From contig NZ_NAPS01000001.1 of assembly GCF_004323185.1 (NCBI RefSeq), positions 2,701,396 to 2,756,407 on the forward strand: a stretch of 55,012 nt of DNA, read 5' to 3'. Both the position numbers and the translations under genes were made by a program. Numbering within the stretch: position 1 is the first letter of the stretch; every line of letters starts with the position of its first letter. The notes beneath the pieces were generated by a model. It saw only the letters and a list, made by a program, of their open reading frames with translations, searched no databases and was not told where the DNA came from. This stretch comes from Westiellopsis prolifica IICB1 (GTDB lineage: Bacteria > Cyanobacteriota > Cyanobacteriia > Cyanobacteriales > Nostocaceae). Of the stretch, positions 48,649-55,012 are shown piece after piece.

Positions 48649-50343
48649 ATGACTCTTGATATACCACCGAATCATCCACCTGGAAAGGAAGCCACAATTG
48701 TGGTGACTGAAAGTACTCATCATCATCCGCAAGCGTGGAAATGGTATGACTATTTTACGTTTAATGTTGACCACAAGGTGATCGGTATTCAATATCTGGT
48801 GACGGCGTTTTTGTTTTATCTGATTGGTGGACTGATGGCGATCGCCATGCGTGCTGAGTTAGCAACACCAGATGCTGATTTAATCGATCCGAATCTGTAT
48901 AACGCTTTCATGACCAATCACGGAACGATCATGATTTTTTTGTGGATCGTTCCCAGTGCAATTGGGGGATTTGGTAACTTCCTAGTACCGTTGATGGTGG
49001 GTGCTAGGGATATGGCTTTCCCAAAATTGAATGCGATCGCCTTTTGGTTGAATCCACCCGCAGGCTTACTAATTTTAGCTAGTTTCTTTTTCGGCGGTTC
49101 CCAATCTGGTTGGACAGCTTATCCCCCTTTAAGTTTGGTGACTGCGCCGATCGCCCAATCAATGTGGATACTTGCTATTGTTTTGGTGGGAACTTCCTCA
49201 ATTTTGGGTTCGCTAAACTTTGTTGTCACCATGCTGTTTATGAAAGTTCCTAGCATGAAATGGGATCAACTTCCCCTATTTTGCTGGGCAATTATGGCAA
49301 CTTCTGTTTTAGCATTGGTATCTACACCAGTGTTAGCAGCAGGTTTGGTACTGTTGTTGTTTGACCTCAATTTTGGGACTTCGTTCTTCAAACCAGATGC
49401 AGGTGGTAACGTTGTTATTTACCAACACTTGTTCTGGTTCTACTCACATCCGGCAGTTTATTTAATGATTCTGCCCATTTTCGGCATTATGTCGGAAGTG
49501 ATTCCTGTCCATGCGCGTAAACCGATTTTTGGCTATAAAGCGATCGCCTATTCGAGTTTGGCGATTTGTGTTGTCGGTTTGTTCGTTTGGGTACACCACA
49601 TGTTTACTAGTGGTACACCCGGTTGGATGCGGATGTTCTTTACCATCTCCACCTTGATTGTTGCTGTTCCCACTGGTGTGAAGATTTTTGGTTGGGTTGC
49701 AACCCTCTGGGGTGGTAAAATCCGTTTTACCAGCGCCATGCTGTTTGCGATCGGCTTATTAATGATGTTTGTTATGGGCGGTTTAAGTGGCGTGACGATG
49801 GGAACAGCGCCTTTTGACGTTCATGTCCACGACACATATTATGTAGTTGCCCACTTCCACTATGTTTTGTTTGGTGGTTCTGTGTTTGGTATCTACGCCG
49901 GGATTTATCACTGGTTTCCCAAAATCACTGGACGGATGGCGAATGAAACTTTGGGTCGAATTCACTTCATTTTGACCTTTATTGGTACGAACTTGACTTT
50001 TTTACCAATGCATGAATTGGGATTACAAGGAATGCCGCGGCGTGTGGCGATGTATGATCCACAATTTACCCACCTTAATGAGATTTGTACAATTGGTGCG
50101 TATATTTTGGGTCTATCAGTGGTTCCTTTTGCCATCAATATGATTTGGAGTTGGATGGCTGGGAAGCAAGCTGGTGATAATCCTTGGAATGGTTTGAGTT
50201 TGGAGTGGACTACTAGTTCTCCACCTGCTATTGAGAATTGGGAAGTTTTACCTGTGGTGACTCATGGCCCTTATGACTATGGGATGAATGGTCATGGTAT
50301 AGCTTCGCAAACAGGTGATACTACTGTTGCAGCTAATGGTTAA
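48649..50343 (+). CDS. coxA: cytochrome c oxidase subunit I
   Basis: This 564-aa haem-copper oxidase core subunit has 12 membrane helices. The haem/CuB site carries the His-Tyr pair in WFYSHPAVYLMILP (about 266-279) with the HH pair in HHMFTSGTPGW and the haem histidines in HDTYYVVAHFHYVLFGG. The N-terminus MTLDIPPNHPPG is polar and long, as in other cyanobacterial CoxA. It reduces O2 to water and pumps protons. Near cnfR and fdxB, it may help lower O2 around nitrogenase, as proposed for heterocyst oxidases. Only the coxB-coxA gap is expanded by repeats. Confidence 0.97.
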   Translation: MTLDIPPNHPPGKEATIVVTESTHHHPQAWKWYDYFTFNVDHKVIGIQYLVTAFLFYLIGGLMAIAMRAELATPDADLIDPNLYNAFMTNHGTIMIFLWIVPSAIGGFGNFLVPLMVGARDMAFPKLNAIAFWLNPPAGLLILASFFFGGSQSGWTAYPPLSLVTAPIAQSMWILAIVLVGTSSILGSLNFVVTMLFMKVPSMKWDQLPLFCWAIMATSVLALVSTPVLAAGLVLLLFDLNFGTSFFKPDAGGNVVIYQHLFWFYSHPAVYLMILPIFGIMSEVIPVHARKPIFGYKAIAYSSLAICVVGLFVWVHHMFTSGTPGWMRMFFTISTLIVAVPTGVKIFGWVATLWGGKIRFTSAMLFAIGLLMMFVMGGLSGVTMGTAPFDVHVHDTYYVVAHFHYVLFGGSVFGIYAGIYHWFPKITGRMANETLGRIHFILTFIGTNLTFLPMHELGLQGMPRRVAMYDPQFTHLNEICTIGAYILGLSVVPFAINMIWSWMAGKQAGDNPWNGLSLEWTTSSPPAIENWEVLPVVTHGPYDYGMNGHGIASQTGDTTVAANG

Positions 50344-50492
50344 TAGTTAATTTTTAACTATTAAGTTACTAAGCGTTGCATAAATAAGGGATGAAGAATG
50401 AACCGCCAAGTAGCCAAGAACGCCAAGAATTCAATTTTAATTATCCCGAAAATATGCAACGTTAATTACCTAACAATCAACAATTACACAGT

Positions 50493-51083
50493 ATGGCGAT
50501 CGCAACAACGACGAGTCCAAGTCATCATGAGGAACATCAGGATTTACGAGTTTGGGGATTGTTGACGTTCCTCATTTCGGAGTCTTTAATGTTTGGTGGG
50601 TTTTTTGCTACTTATTTGTTTTTTCGCGGTAGTACAGAGGTATGGCCGCCGGAGGGAACGGAAGTAGAGTTATTGGTACCGACAATTAACACGATTATTC
50701 TGGTTTCGAGTAGTTTCGTTATTCACTTTGGTGATACGGCGATTAAGAAGAATGATGTCAAAGGGATGCGGTTTTGGTATACTATTACCGCAGTTATGGG
50801 GGCAATTTTCTTATTAGGTCAGGTTTATGAATACATGACCTTGGGATATGGTTTGACTACTAATGTCTTTGCTAATTGTTTTTATCTCATGACTGGGTTT
50901 CACGGTTTGCACGTGTTTGTGGGACTGTTATTAATATTAGGTGTATTGTGGCGATCGCGTCGTCCTGGTCACTATGGTGCTACTAAACATACTGGCATTG
51001 AGATGGCAGAGATTTACTGGCACTTTGTAGACATTATTTGGATTATTCTCTTCACGCTGTTGTACATTCTGACTTTGTTTTAG
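50493..51083 (+). CDS. coxC: cytochrome c oxidase subunit III
   Basis: This 196-aa subunit has five hydrophobic segments. LRVWGLLTFLISESLMFGGF, then FFATYLFFRGSTEVWPPEG, GFHGLHVFVGLLLI and EIYWHFVDIIWIILFTLLYI are the family order. It stabilises subunit I. It is the third gene of the coxBAC set. The 149 bp from coxA to coxC hold an AT-rich spacer with CCAAG repeats but no hairpin strong enough to separate them. Confidence 0.96.
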   Translation: MAIATTTSPSHHEEHQDLRVWGLLTFLISESLMFGGFFATYLFFRGSTEVWPPEGTEVELLVPTINTIILVSSSFVIHFGDTAIKKNDVKGMRFWYTITAVMGAIFLLGQVYEYMTLGYGLTTNVFANCFYLMTGFHGLHVFVGLLLILGVLWRSRRPGHYGATKHTGIEMAEIYWHFVDIIWIILFTLLYILTLF

Positions 51084-51103
51084 GAAATAGTTAGTGGTTA
51101 GTT

Positions 51104-51148
51104 TATGTAGAGACGCAAAATTTTGCGTCTCTAGACAGAACCGTATTG
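51104..51148. repeat. AGACGCAAAATTTTGCGTCT palindrome with MITE right end
   Basis: GTAGAGACGCAAAATTTTGCGTCTCTA is followed by GACAGAACCGTATTG, matching the palindrome-plus-right-terminus of the element at 1-114. It sits in the coxC-TPR spacer. Confidence 0.75.
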
Positions 51149-51180
51149 ACTAATCACTAACTAATATCAAGGAGATTTTT

Positions 51181-51669
51181 ATGCAAATTGATGCAGAAAG
51201 ATTTTCCTGGTTTCAAGTACCAGAGGAAATCAAAGAATTATTAATTTTGGCGGCTGATCATTGGGAAAATACGTCAGAGTCGGAAAAGTATATGCATCAA
51301 GCTTTAGCCAAAACAGGCGATAATCTAGAAGTTTTGGTAGCGGCTTATAGATATTTTTATTACAAATATAATTACAAAATGGCACTGCAAACAGCAGTGA
51401 AAGTTATCGACAAAATTAAAGAATCTGAGAAATTACCTGATGATTGGCAAGAATTACAGCCAATCTTAATTAAGAGAAAAGAAGATGAACAAATTCGTTT
51501 GTATTTAAATGCTTATGCTGCTTCAGGATTAGTATTAGCCAAACTTGGAGAACTAGAAAAAGCCAAAGAAATTAGCTCTAAAGTTAAATCTATTGATGAT
51601 AAAAATGACTTTGGTGCTGGAATATTACTTGATATTTTGACTCGACCCGCAGAAGAAGATGAAGAATGA
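51181..51669 (+). CDS. TPR-like helical protein in the nif/cox neighbourhood
   Basis: This 162-aa all-helical, acidic protein begins MQIDAERFSWFQVPEEIKEL. It carries at least one TPR-like repeat at about 115-150 (AYAASGLVLAKLGELEKAKE), preceded by NLEVLVAAYRYFYYKYNYKM. The C-terminus is highly acidic (RPAEEDEE). It has no signal peptide. A GGAGATTTTT ribosome-binding site precedes the ATG. I remember related genes next to nif or cox genes in diazotrophs, but I know of no defined function; scaffolding of nif assembly is a guess. Confidence 0.8.
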   Translation: MQIDAERFSWFQVPEEIKELLILAADHWENTSESEKYMHQALAKTGDNLEVLVAAYRYFYYKYNYKMALQTAVKVIDKIKESEKLPDDWQELQPILIKRKEDEQIRLYLNAYAASGLVLAKLGELEKAKEISSKVKSIDDKNDFGAGILLDILTRPAEEDEE

Positions 51670-51755
51670 GACACTACAAATCAATATGCTACCAGGGTAT
51701 AAGGGTTTAAGCGTGTAAGAATAAACAAAAATTTTTCTGAAATTAAGCATAATTC

Positions 51756-52367
51756 ATGAAACAAAGAGATTGGCATGTCAATGGAGATGGAGAGTATCAA
51801 GCTTGTAATTCAGCCAGAGCATGGGACTTACTTGAAGATAATTATCGCCTTTATCGATTCTTGACTGAACTCGAAGATATTCTTAATAATGTTGAAGATG
51901 AAACTAGTCGCCTACCAGAAATTCAAATGTTAGTTAGGCGCTTACTTGTAAACTCTTATTGGGTGCAAAGTCAATACCTAGAACCTCATCAAAAAACAGG
52001 AACATCAGTTTTAATTCTCTACGATGAATTAGGCTTTCCCCTGACAGTACAAACAGTAACATTTGCACCAGGCACAAAATCTAATATTCATAATCATGGC
52101 ACTTGGGGAGTAGTAGCCTTATTAAAAGGCAAAGAAAAAAATACATTTTGGCGACGTAATCCTAACCAAGAATTCCCAGACAAAATTGAACAAACAGGTG
52201 AATTAATTTTATTACCTGGTGACATTATCAGTTTTACACCCGATGCAATTCATTGTGTAGAATCAGTGGGTGATGAACCAACAGTTACTTTTAATATTTA
52301 TGGCGAAACTGACCCAAAACAAAGATTAGAATATAATGTACTTTCTCATACAGCAAAGAACTTTTGA
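51756..52367 (+). CDS. cupin-fold metalloprotein (cysteine-dioxygenase-like)
   Basis: This 203-aa protein has a central cupin. The metal-binding motif is SNIHNHGTWGVVALLKGKEK, with a His-x-His pair at about 110-112, and the second cupin motif is in LLPGDIISFTPDAIHCVESV (His at about 168). It belongs to the cysteine dioxygenase-like group of cupins, which oxidise thiols using Fe and O2. A role in sulfur supply to nif cofactors is possible from context but not shown. It lies 86 bp after the TPR-like gene and is followed by a hairpin. Confidence 0.8.
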   Translation: MKQRDWHVNGDGEYQACNSARAWDLLEDNYRLYRFLTELEDILNNVEDETSRLPEIQMLVRRLLVNSYWVQSQYLEPHQKTGTSVLILYDELGFPLTVQTVTFAPGTKSNIHNHGTWGVVALLKGKEKNTFWRRNPNQEFPDKIEQTGELILLPGDIISFTPDAIHCVESVGDEPTVTFNIYGETDPKQRLEYNVLSHTAKNF

Positions 52368-52376
52368 CGAATACAT

Positions 52377-52410
52377 AGAACCCCGACTTTTTTTAATCAG
52401 TCGGGGTTCT
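52377..52410 (+). terminator. CCCCGACTT hairpin with T-run after the cupin gene
   Basis: Arms AGAACCCCGACTTTTTTT... / AGTCGGGGTTCT are followed by TGCTTTTC, 10 bp after the cupin stop, so it is a plausible terminator as well as one of the five hairpin repeats. Confidence 0.6.
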
Positions 52411-52492
52411 TGCTTTTCATAATTTGTAATACCAAATAACTTGTATTTATCATTAAAATTTAATTATGATCTAAATCTGTAGTCAGTGCTAA

Positions 52493-52630
52493 GAGGTTAT
52501 TTATAAAGTAAAAATTAAATTACTGTAGTGTGTGTTAGGCTGAAGCCATAACACAACGGCAATAAAGCGGGAGGAACATCCACGCCGCTTTTTGCCTCCC
52601 CTACTTAAGATTTACTTTATAAATAGTCTC
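52493..52630. mobile_element. 138-bp MITE with 26-bp terminal inverted repeats
   Basis: Left arm at 52493-52518 (GAGGTTATTTATAAAGTAAA...) and right arm at 52605-52630 match in inverted orientation at 22 of 26 positions. Inside is a GTGTTAGGCTGAAGCCATAACAC palindrome and a GC-rich GCGG...CCGC stem. No gene is contained. It lies upstream of the ArsC-like gene. Confidence 0.7.
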
Positions 52631-52699
52631 TAAAGTACTAATTACGAACCTTTCATCATTTGCAGTAGAGGGGAAATATTTTGTTGCGTATAAAACTAC

Positions 52700-52785
52700 G
52701 TTAAATCAGTGAACAGTCAACAGTGAACAGTGAACATAAATAAACACTGATAACTGGTAACTGATAACTGATAACTGTTAAATAG
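52700..52785. repeat. GTGAACA and ACTGATA heptamer arrays
   Basis: GTGAACAGTCAACAGTGAAC-type units (52707-52735) and five ACTGATA/ACTGGTA units (52747-52778) lead straight to the ribosome-binding site (TAGGAGAT) of the ArsC-like gene. Confidence 0.8.
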
Positions 52786-52796
52786 GAGATACTGCA

Positions 52797-53246
52797 ATGG
52801 CAAGAGTAATTTTTTATGAAAAACCTGGCTGTAAGAATAATACAAAACAAAAAACTTTGCTGACAGCCGCAGGTCATGAAGTAATCGCGTATAACCTACT
52901 AACAGAATCTTGGACAGCTGAACGTCTACATTCATTTTTTGGCGATCGCCCCGTAGTCGAATGGTTTAACCGCGCTGCTCGCCGTGTACAATCAGGTGAG
53001 ATTATTCCCGAAAAAGTAGACCCACAAACAGCTCTAGTGATGATGCTCAAAGATCCACTGTTGATTCGCCGTCCATTGATGGAAGTAGGCGATCGCCGGG
53101 AAGTGGGTTTTGATACAGAAAAAATAGATGCTTGGATTGGCTTAAAATCTAAAGATGAAACTCTTCAAGAAATCACCGACAAACTGAAGAATCAAGATTT
53201 ACAAACTTGTTCTCACAAACACGGACATGGACATGGTCAGCATTAA
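52797..53246 (+). CDS. nitrogenase-associated ArsC-like (thioredoxin-fold) protein
   Basis: This 149-aa protein has an ArsC/Spx-like fold. The N-terminal strand and motif VIFYEKPGCKNNTKQKTLL contain a single candidate redox Cys, C12, where arsenate reductases have CxxS. WFNRAARRVQSG, then LMLKDPLLIRRPLMEVGDRR are typical. It matches the nitrogenase-associated subgroup (NifO-like). The C-terminus (HKHGHGHGQH) is histidine-rich, fit for binding a metal. The role in nitrogen fixation is indirect and unproven. Confidence 0.88.
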   Translation: MARVIFYEKPGCKNNTKQKTLLTAAGHEVIAYNLLTESWTAERLHSFFGDRPVVEWFNRAARRVQSGEIIPEKVDPQTALVMMLKDPLLIRRPLMEVGDRREVGFDTEKIDAWIGLKSKDETLQEITDKLKNQDLQTCSHKHGHGHGQH

Positions 53247-53299
53247 TCAACTAAGATTTAGCAGCTAGTAGTCCACCACATTGATTTTGATGGGCTGTC

Positions 53300-53332
53300 A
53301 GATCCCCGACTTTTTTCAAAAGTCGGGGATCT
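53300..53332 (+). repeat. CCCCGACTT hairpin repeat / terminator
   Basis: Arms AGATCCCCGACTTTT and AAAAGTCGGGGATCT surround a short loop, 54 bp after the ArsC-like gene. It could act as a terminator. A GTAGAGACGCGATATATCGC-type palindrome (about 53388-53415) follows before the next gene. Confidence 0.7.
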
Positions 53333-53572
53333 AGTTCCTCGCAACCCCTCATACCATTTGACGTTAATCGCAATACACATAAATTATGTAGAGACGCGAT
53401 ATATCGCATCTCTACTTTTAAAGGAAATTGGTATAAGACACCAAGAAAAATTTTATTTAAATAATTAAAGTTTTCGTTAAGACTACATAAGCATACTTGT
53501 ATACTATTGAGTAAATTGGTTATTTTGTTTTAGCTTGAACAACAATAGTTATACAAAGAACTGGGTGGTGCG

Positions 53573-54895
53573 GTGTCCAGTCTTGTCCAAAAAGCTGACA
53601 GTGAATATACGACCTTAGTCAAACAGCATCAATCCTATGAGCAAATTGTCTGCAATGTCATGCTGCGAATGGTCGCAGTTGATGATGGAAAGTTAAGACG
53701 CAGACAAGTTCCTTTATCTGAATTGGATTACCCAGAACCAGCAAATATCCAAGTACAAGAAGTAATTCAACGTTTTTGTGCAGCAGGTTTGCTAGCAATT
53801 TCAAAAGATGGTGAGGGTAAACCCTATGTAGAAGCAACGGATGATGCTTTGATTAACAAATGGTGTCAATTAGTGGAGTGGAAGCAAAAATACGAGGAAA
53901 GTTTAATTTTACAAAGACGGTTGACACCTGCGGCAATGAAATGGAAAACAGAACAAAAAGCTAAATTACTTTGGAATGGCGATCGCAGTCTGAATTTGCT
54001 GAAACAGGTACTTCATTGTGATGACAATTGGTTAAACCAGGTGGAAACAGAGTTTGTCCACCAAAGTGTTGTGCAAAGACGCAAAAACTTGGCTGTACGT
54101 GGAAGTTTTGCTTTTGGTTTTGGTTTATTGGCTATTTTTGCTTTCGTTGTTTACAGACAATCTTTGATTAGTGGAAGTTGTAGTTCGGAAAAATCTGATA
54201 GTAGCGATCGCCAATCTTTATCTACACCCCTGCTCTCTTCAAATCCTTGTCCTCCGCTGTTTGTTTCCAAGACAACCACAGTTACCACCGCACAGAATCA
54301 ACCAATTCAACCTCCTCTACCTCAAACGATCATCATTGAAGATTTCTACACCAGAGGAAACGAAAAAATCAACAAAAGCGAGCAACAAAAAGTTATTCAA
54401 ACTTACAATCGAGTGATTAGTAAAAATCCTGGTGATATAAATGCTTATATAAATAGAGGAATTGCTTACTACAGACAAGACCAATACAACCAAGCTATTA
54501 CTAATTATACCCAAGCTCTTAAGATTAATCAAAATATTCATGCTTATATAAATAGAGGCATAGCCTACCACAGAGTAGGTAAATATGAATTAGCGATCGC
54601 TGATTACAACAAAGCGCTCAGTATAAATAGTAATAGCGTGGATGCTTATATAAATAGAGGTATCACTTATCGGAGACAGGGTAAATATAAGCTGGCGATC
54701 GCTGATTTCAACAAGGCTATTAGTATAGATGCTAACAACGGCGATGCCTATTATGCCCTTGGTCTTACTTACACGCAATTAGGAAATCAACAAGCAGCGA
54801 TCGCGAGTTATCGCCTTGCGGTACATCTTTACCAGCAAAAAGGAAAGACAAGTTATCAAAATAGCGCAGTAACAAGAATCAAGGGACTTCAGTAG
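53573..54895 (+). CDS. TPR membrane protein derived from the C-terminal part of an nSTAND ATPase
   Basis: This 440-aa protein starts at GTG (53573). Residues 1-170 (VSSLVQKADSEY, RRRQVPLSELDYPEPANIQV, LILQRRLTPAAMKWKTEQKA) match the segment that normally follows the NTPase in nSTAND/WD40 proteins. Homology extends nine codons upstream (LYKELGGA) to a TAG at 53546, so the ATPase half is missing. A membrane helix follows (about 178-198), then at least three TPR units (about 285-395) encoded by near-identical DNA. It may be a signalling remnant or a neofunctionalised protein. Confidence 0.75.
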   Translation: MSSLVQKADSEYTTLVKQHQSYEQIVCNVMLRMVAVDDGKLRRRQVPLSELDYPEPANIQVQEVIQRFCAAGLLAISKDGEGKPYVEATDDALINKWCQLVEWKQKYEESLILQRRLTPAAMKWKTEQKAKLLWNGDRSLNLLKQVLHCDDNWLNQVETEFVHQSVVQRRKNLAVRGSFAFGFGLLAIFAFVVYRQSLISGSCSSEKSDSSDRQSLSTPLLSSNPCPPLFVSKTTTVTTAQNQPIQPPLPQTIIIEDFYTRGNEKINKSEQQKVIQTYNRVISKNPGDINAYINRGIAYYRQDQYNQAITNYTQALKINQNIHAYINRGIAYHRVGKYELAIADYNKALSINSNSVDAYINRGITYRRQGKYKLAIADFNKAISIDANNGDAYYALGLTYTQLGNQQAAIASYRLAVHLYQQKGKTSYQNSAVTRIKGLQ

Positions 54896-54899
54896 GGGG

Positions 54900-55012
54900 A
54901 ACGGGGGTGTGGGGAGTAATGTAGAGACGCGATTCATCGCGTCTGGTAGTGTGGGGAGTAATGTAGAGACGCGATTCATCGCGTCTGGTAGTGTGGGGTG
55001 TGTAGGGTGTGT
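54900..55012. repeat. tandem GTGTGGGGAGTAATG + AGACGCGAT palindrome units
   Basis: Two direct copies (about 40-bp period) of GTGTGGGGAGTAATGTAGAG with an AGACGCGATTCATCGCGTCT core end the window, the inverse arrangement of the arrays at 3070 and 6100. Confidence 0.85.

Noticed and set aside
1-55012. tRNA or rRNA genes
   Set aside because: No GGTTCRAAT-type T-arm with a matching acceptor stem and no rRNA segment was recognised; a covariance-model scan would settle it.

Overview
The window comes from a filamentous, very probably heterocyst-forming, nitrogen-fixing cyanobacterium. The evidence is the dense GCGATCGC (HIP1) sites, the many 7-bp tandem repeat arrays typical of Nostocales, the cyanobacterial gene set (DUF2555, PATAN response regulator, GH57/DUF3536), and a cnfR/patB - fdxB - coxBAC locus that I remember lying in the same order in Anabaena/Nostoc. 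No rRNA, tRNA or CRISPR array was recognised.

Layout. 1-9.1 kb: alpha/beta hydrolase, purB, YihY membrane protein, a dynamin GTPase remnant, HNH endonuclease, a small membrane protein and a GH57 glycoside hydrolase whose reading frame carries an in-frame heptamer array. 9.7-18.3 kb: Ca2+/H+ antiporter, peptidoglycan-binding protein, a 37-aa membrane protein, tandem hairpin elements carrying the Yfr1 core motif, purH, an IS200-like (RAYT-type) transposase inside REP-like palindromes, a carboxylesterase, DUF2555 and coaBC. 18.4-29.2 kb: a chemotaxis-type cluster. A PATAN-REC regulator (+) faces an operon (-) that reads MCP, MCP, CheA hybrid with two Hpt domains, CheB, CheR and double CheW, so it includes the adaptation enzymes.

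29.2-37.6 kb: a zinc-ribbon, membrane-anchored phosphate-binding-type protein (+) and a six-gene minus-strand operon: TauD-type oxygenase, DRE-TIM (HMGL/isopropylmalate-synthase-like) aldolase, haem-oxygenase-like diiron oxygenase, split ChrA transporter (two genes) and a second TauD-type oxygenase. It looks like an uncharacterised small-molecule pathway with its own exporter. Two copies of a ~70-bp MITE bracket this block.

38.2-43.1 kb: acyltransferase, OppC-type ABC permease, HD-domain protein, a CPBP protease remnant and a close homologue of the Pseudomonas ethylene-forming enzyme (EFE) with its iron, 2-oxoglutarate and arginine residues conserved. 43.1-53.3 kb: cnfR, fdxB, coxBAC, a TPR-like protein, a cupin and a nitrogenase-associated ArsC-like protein, which together form a nitrogen-fixation-linked respiratory neighbourhood. 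The window ends with a TPR protein built on the truncated C-terminal part of an nSTAND ATPase.

The intergenic DNA is rich in repeats: GATCGGG, CAATGAC, GTCAAGG and other heptamers, AGACGCGAT...ATCGCGTCT palindromes, CCCCGACTT hairpins and at least four MITE-like elements. Several of these have entered or reshaped coding ends (GH57, PlsC-like, CoxB, transposase).
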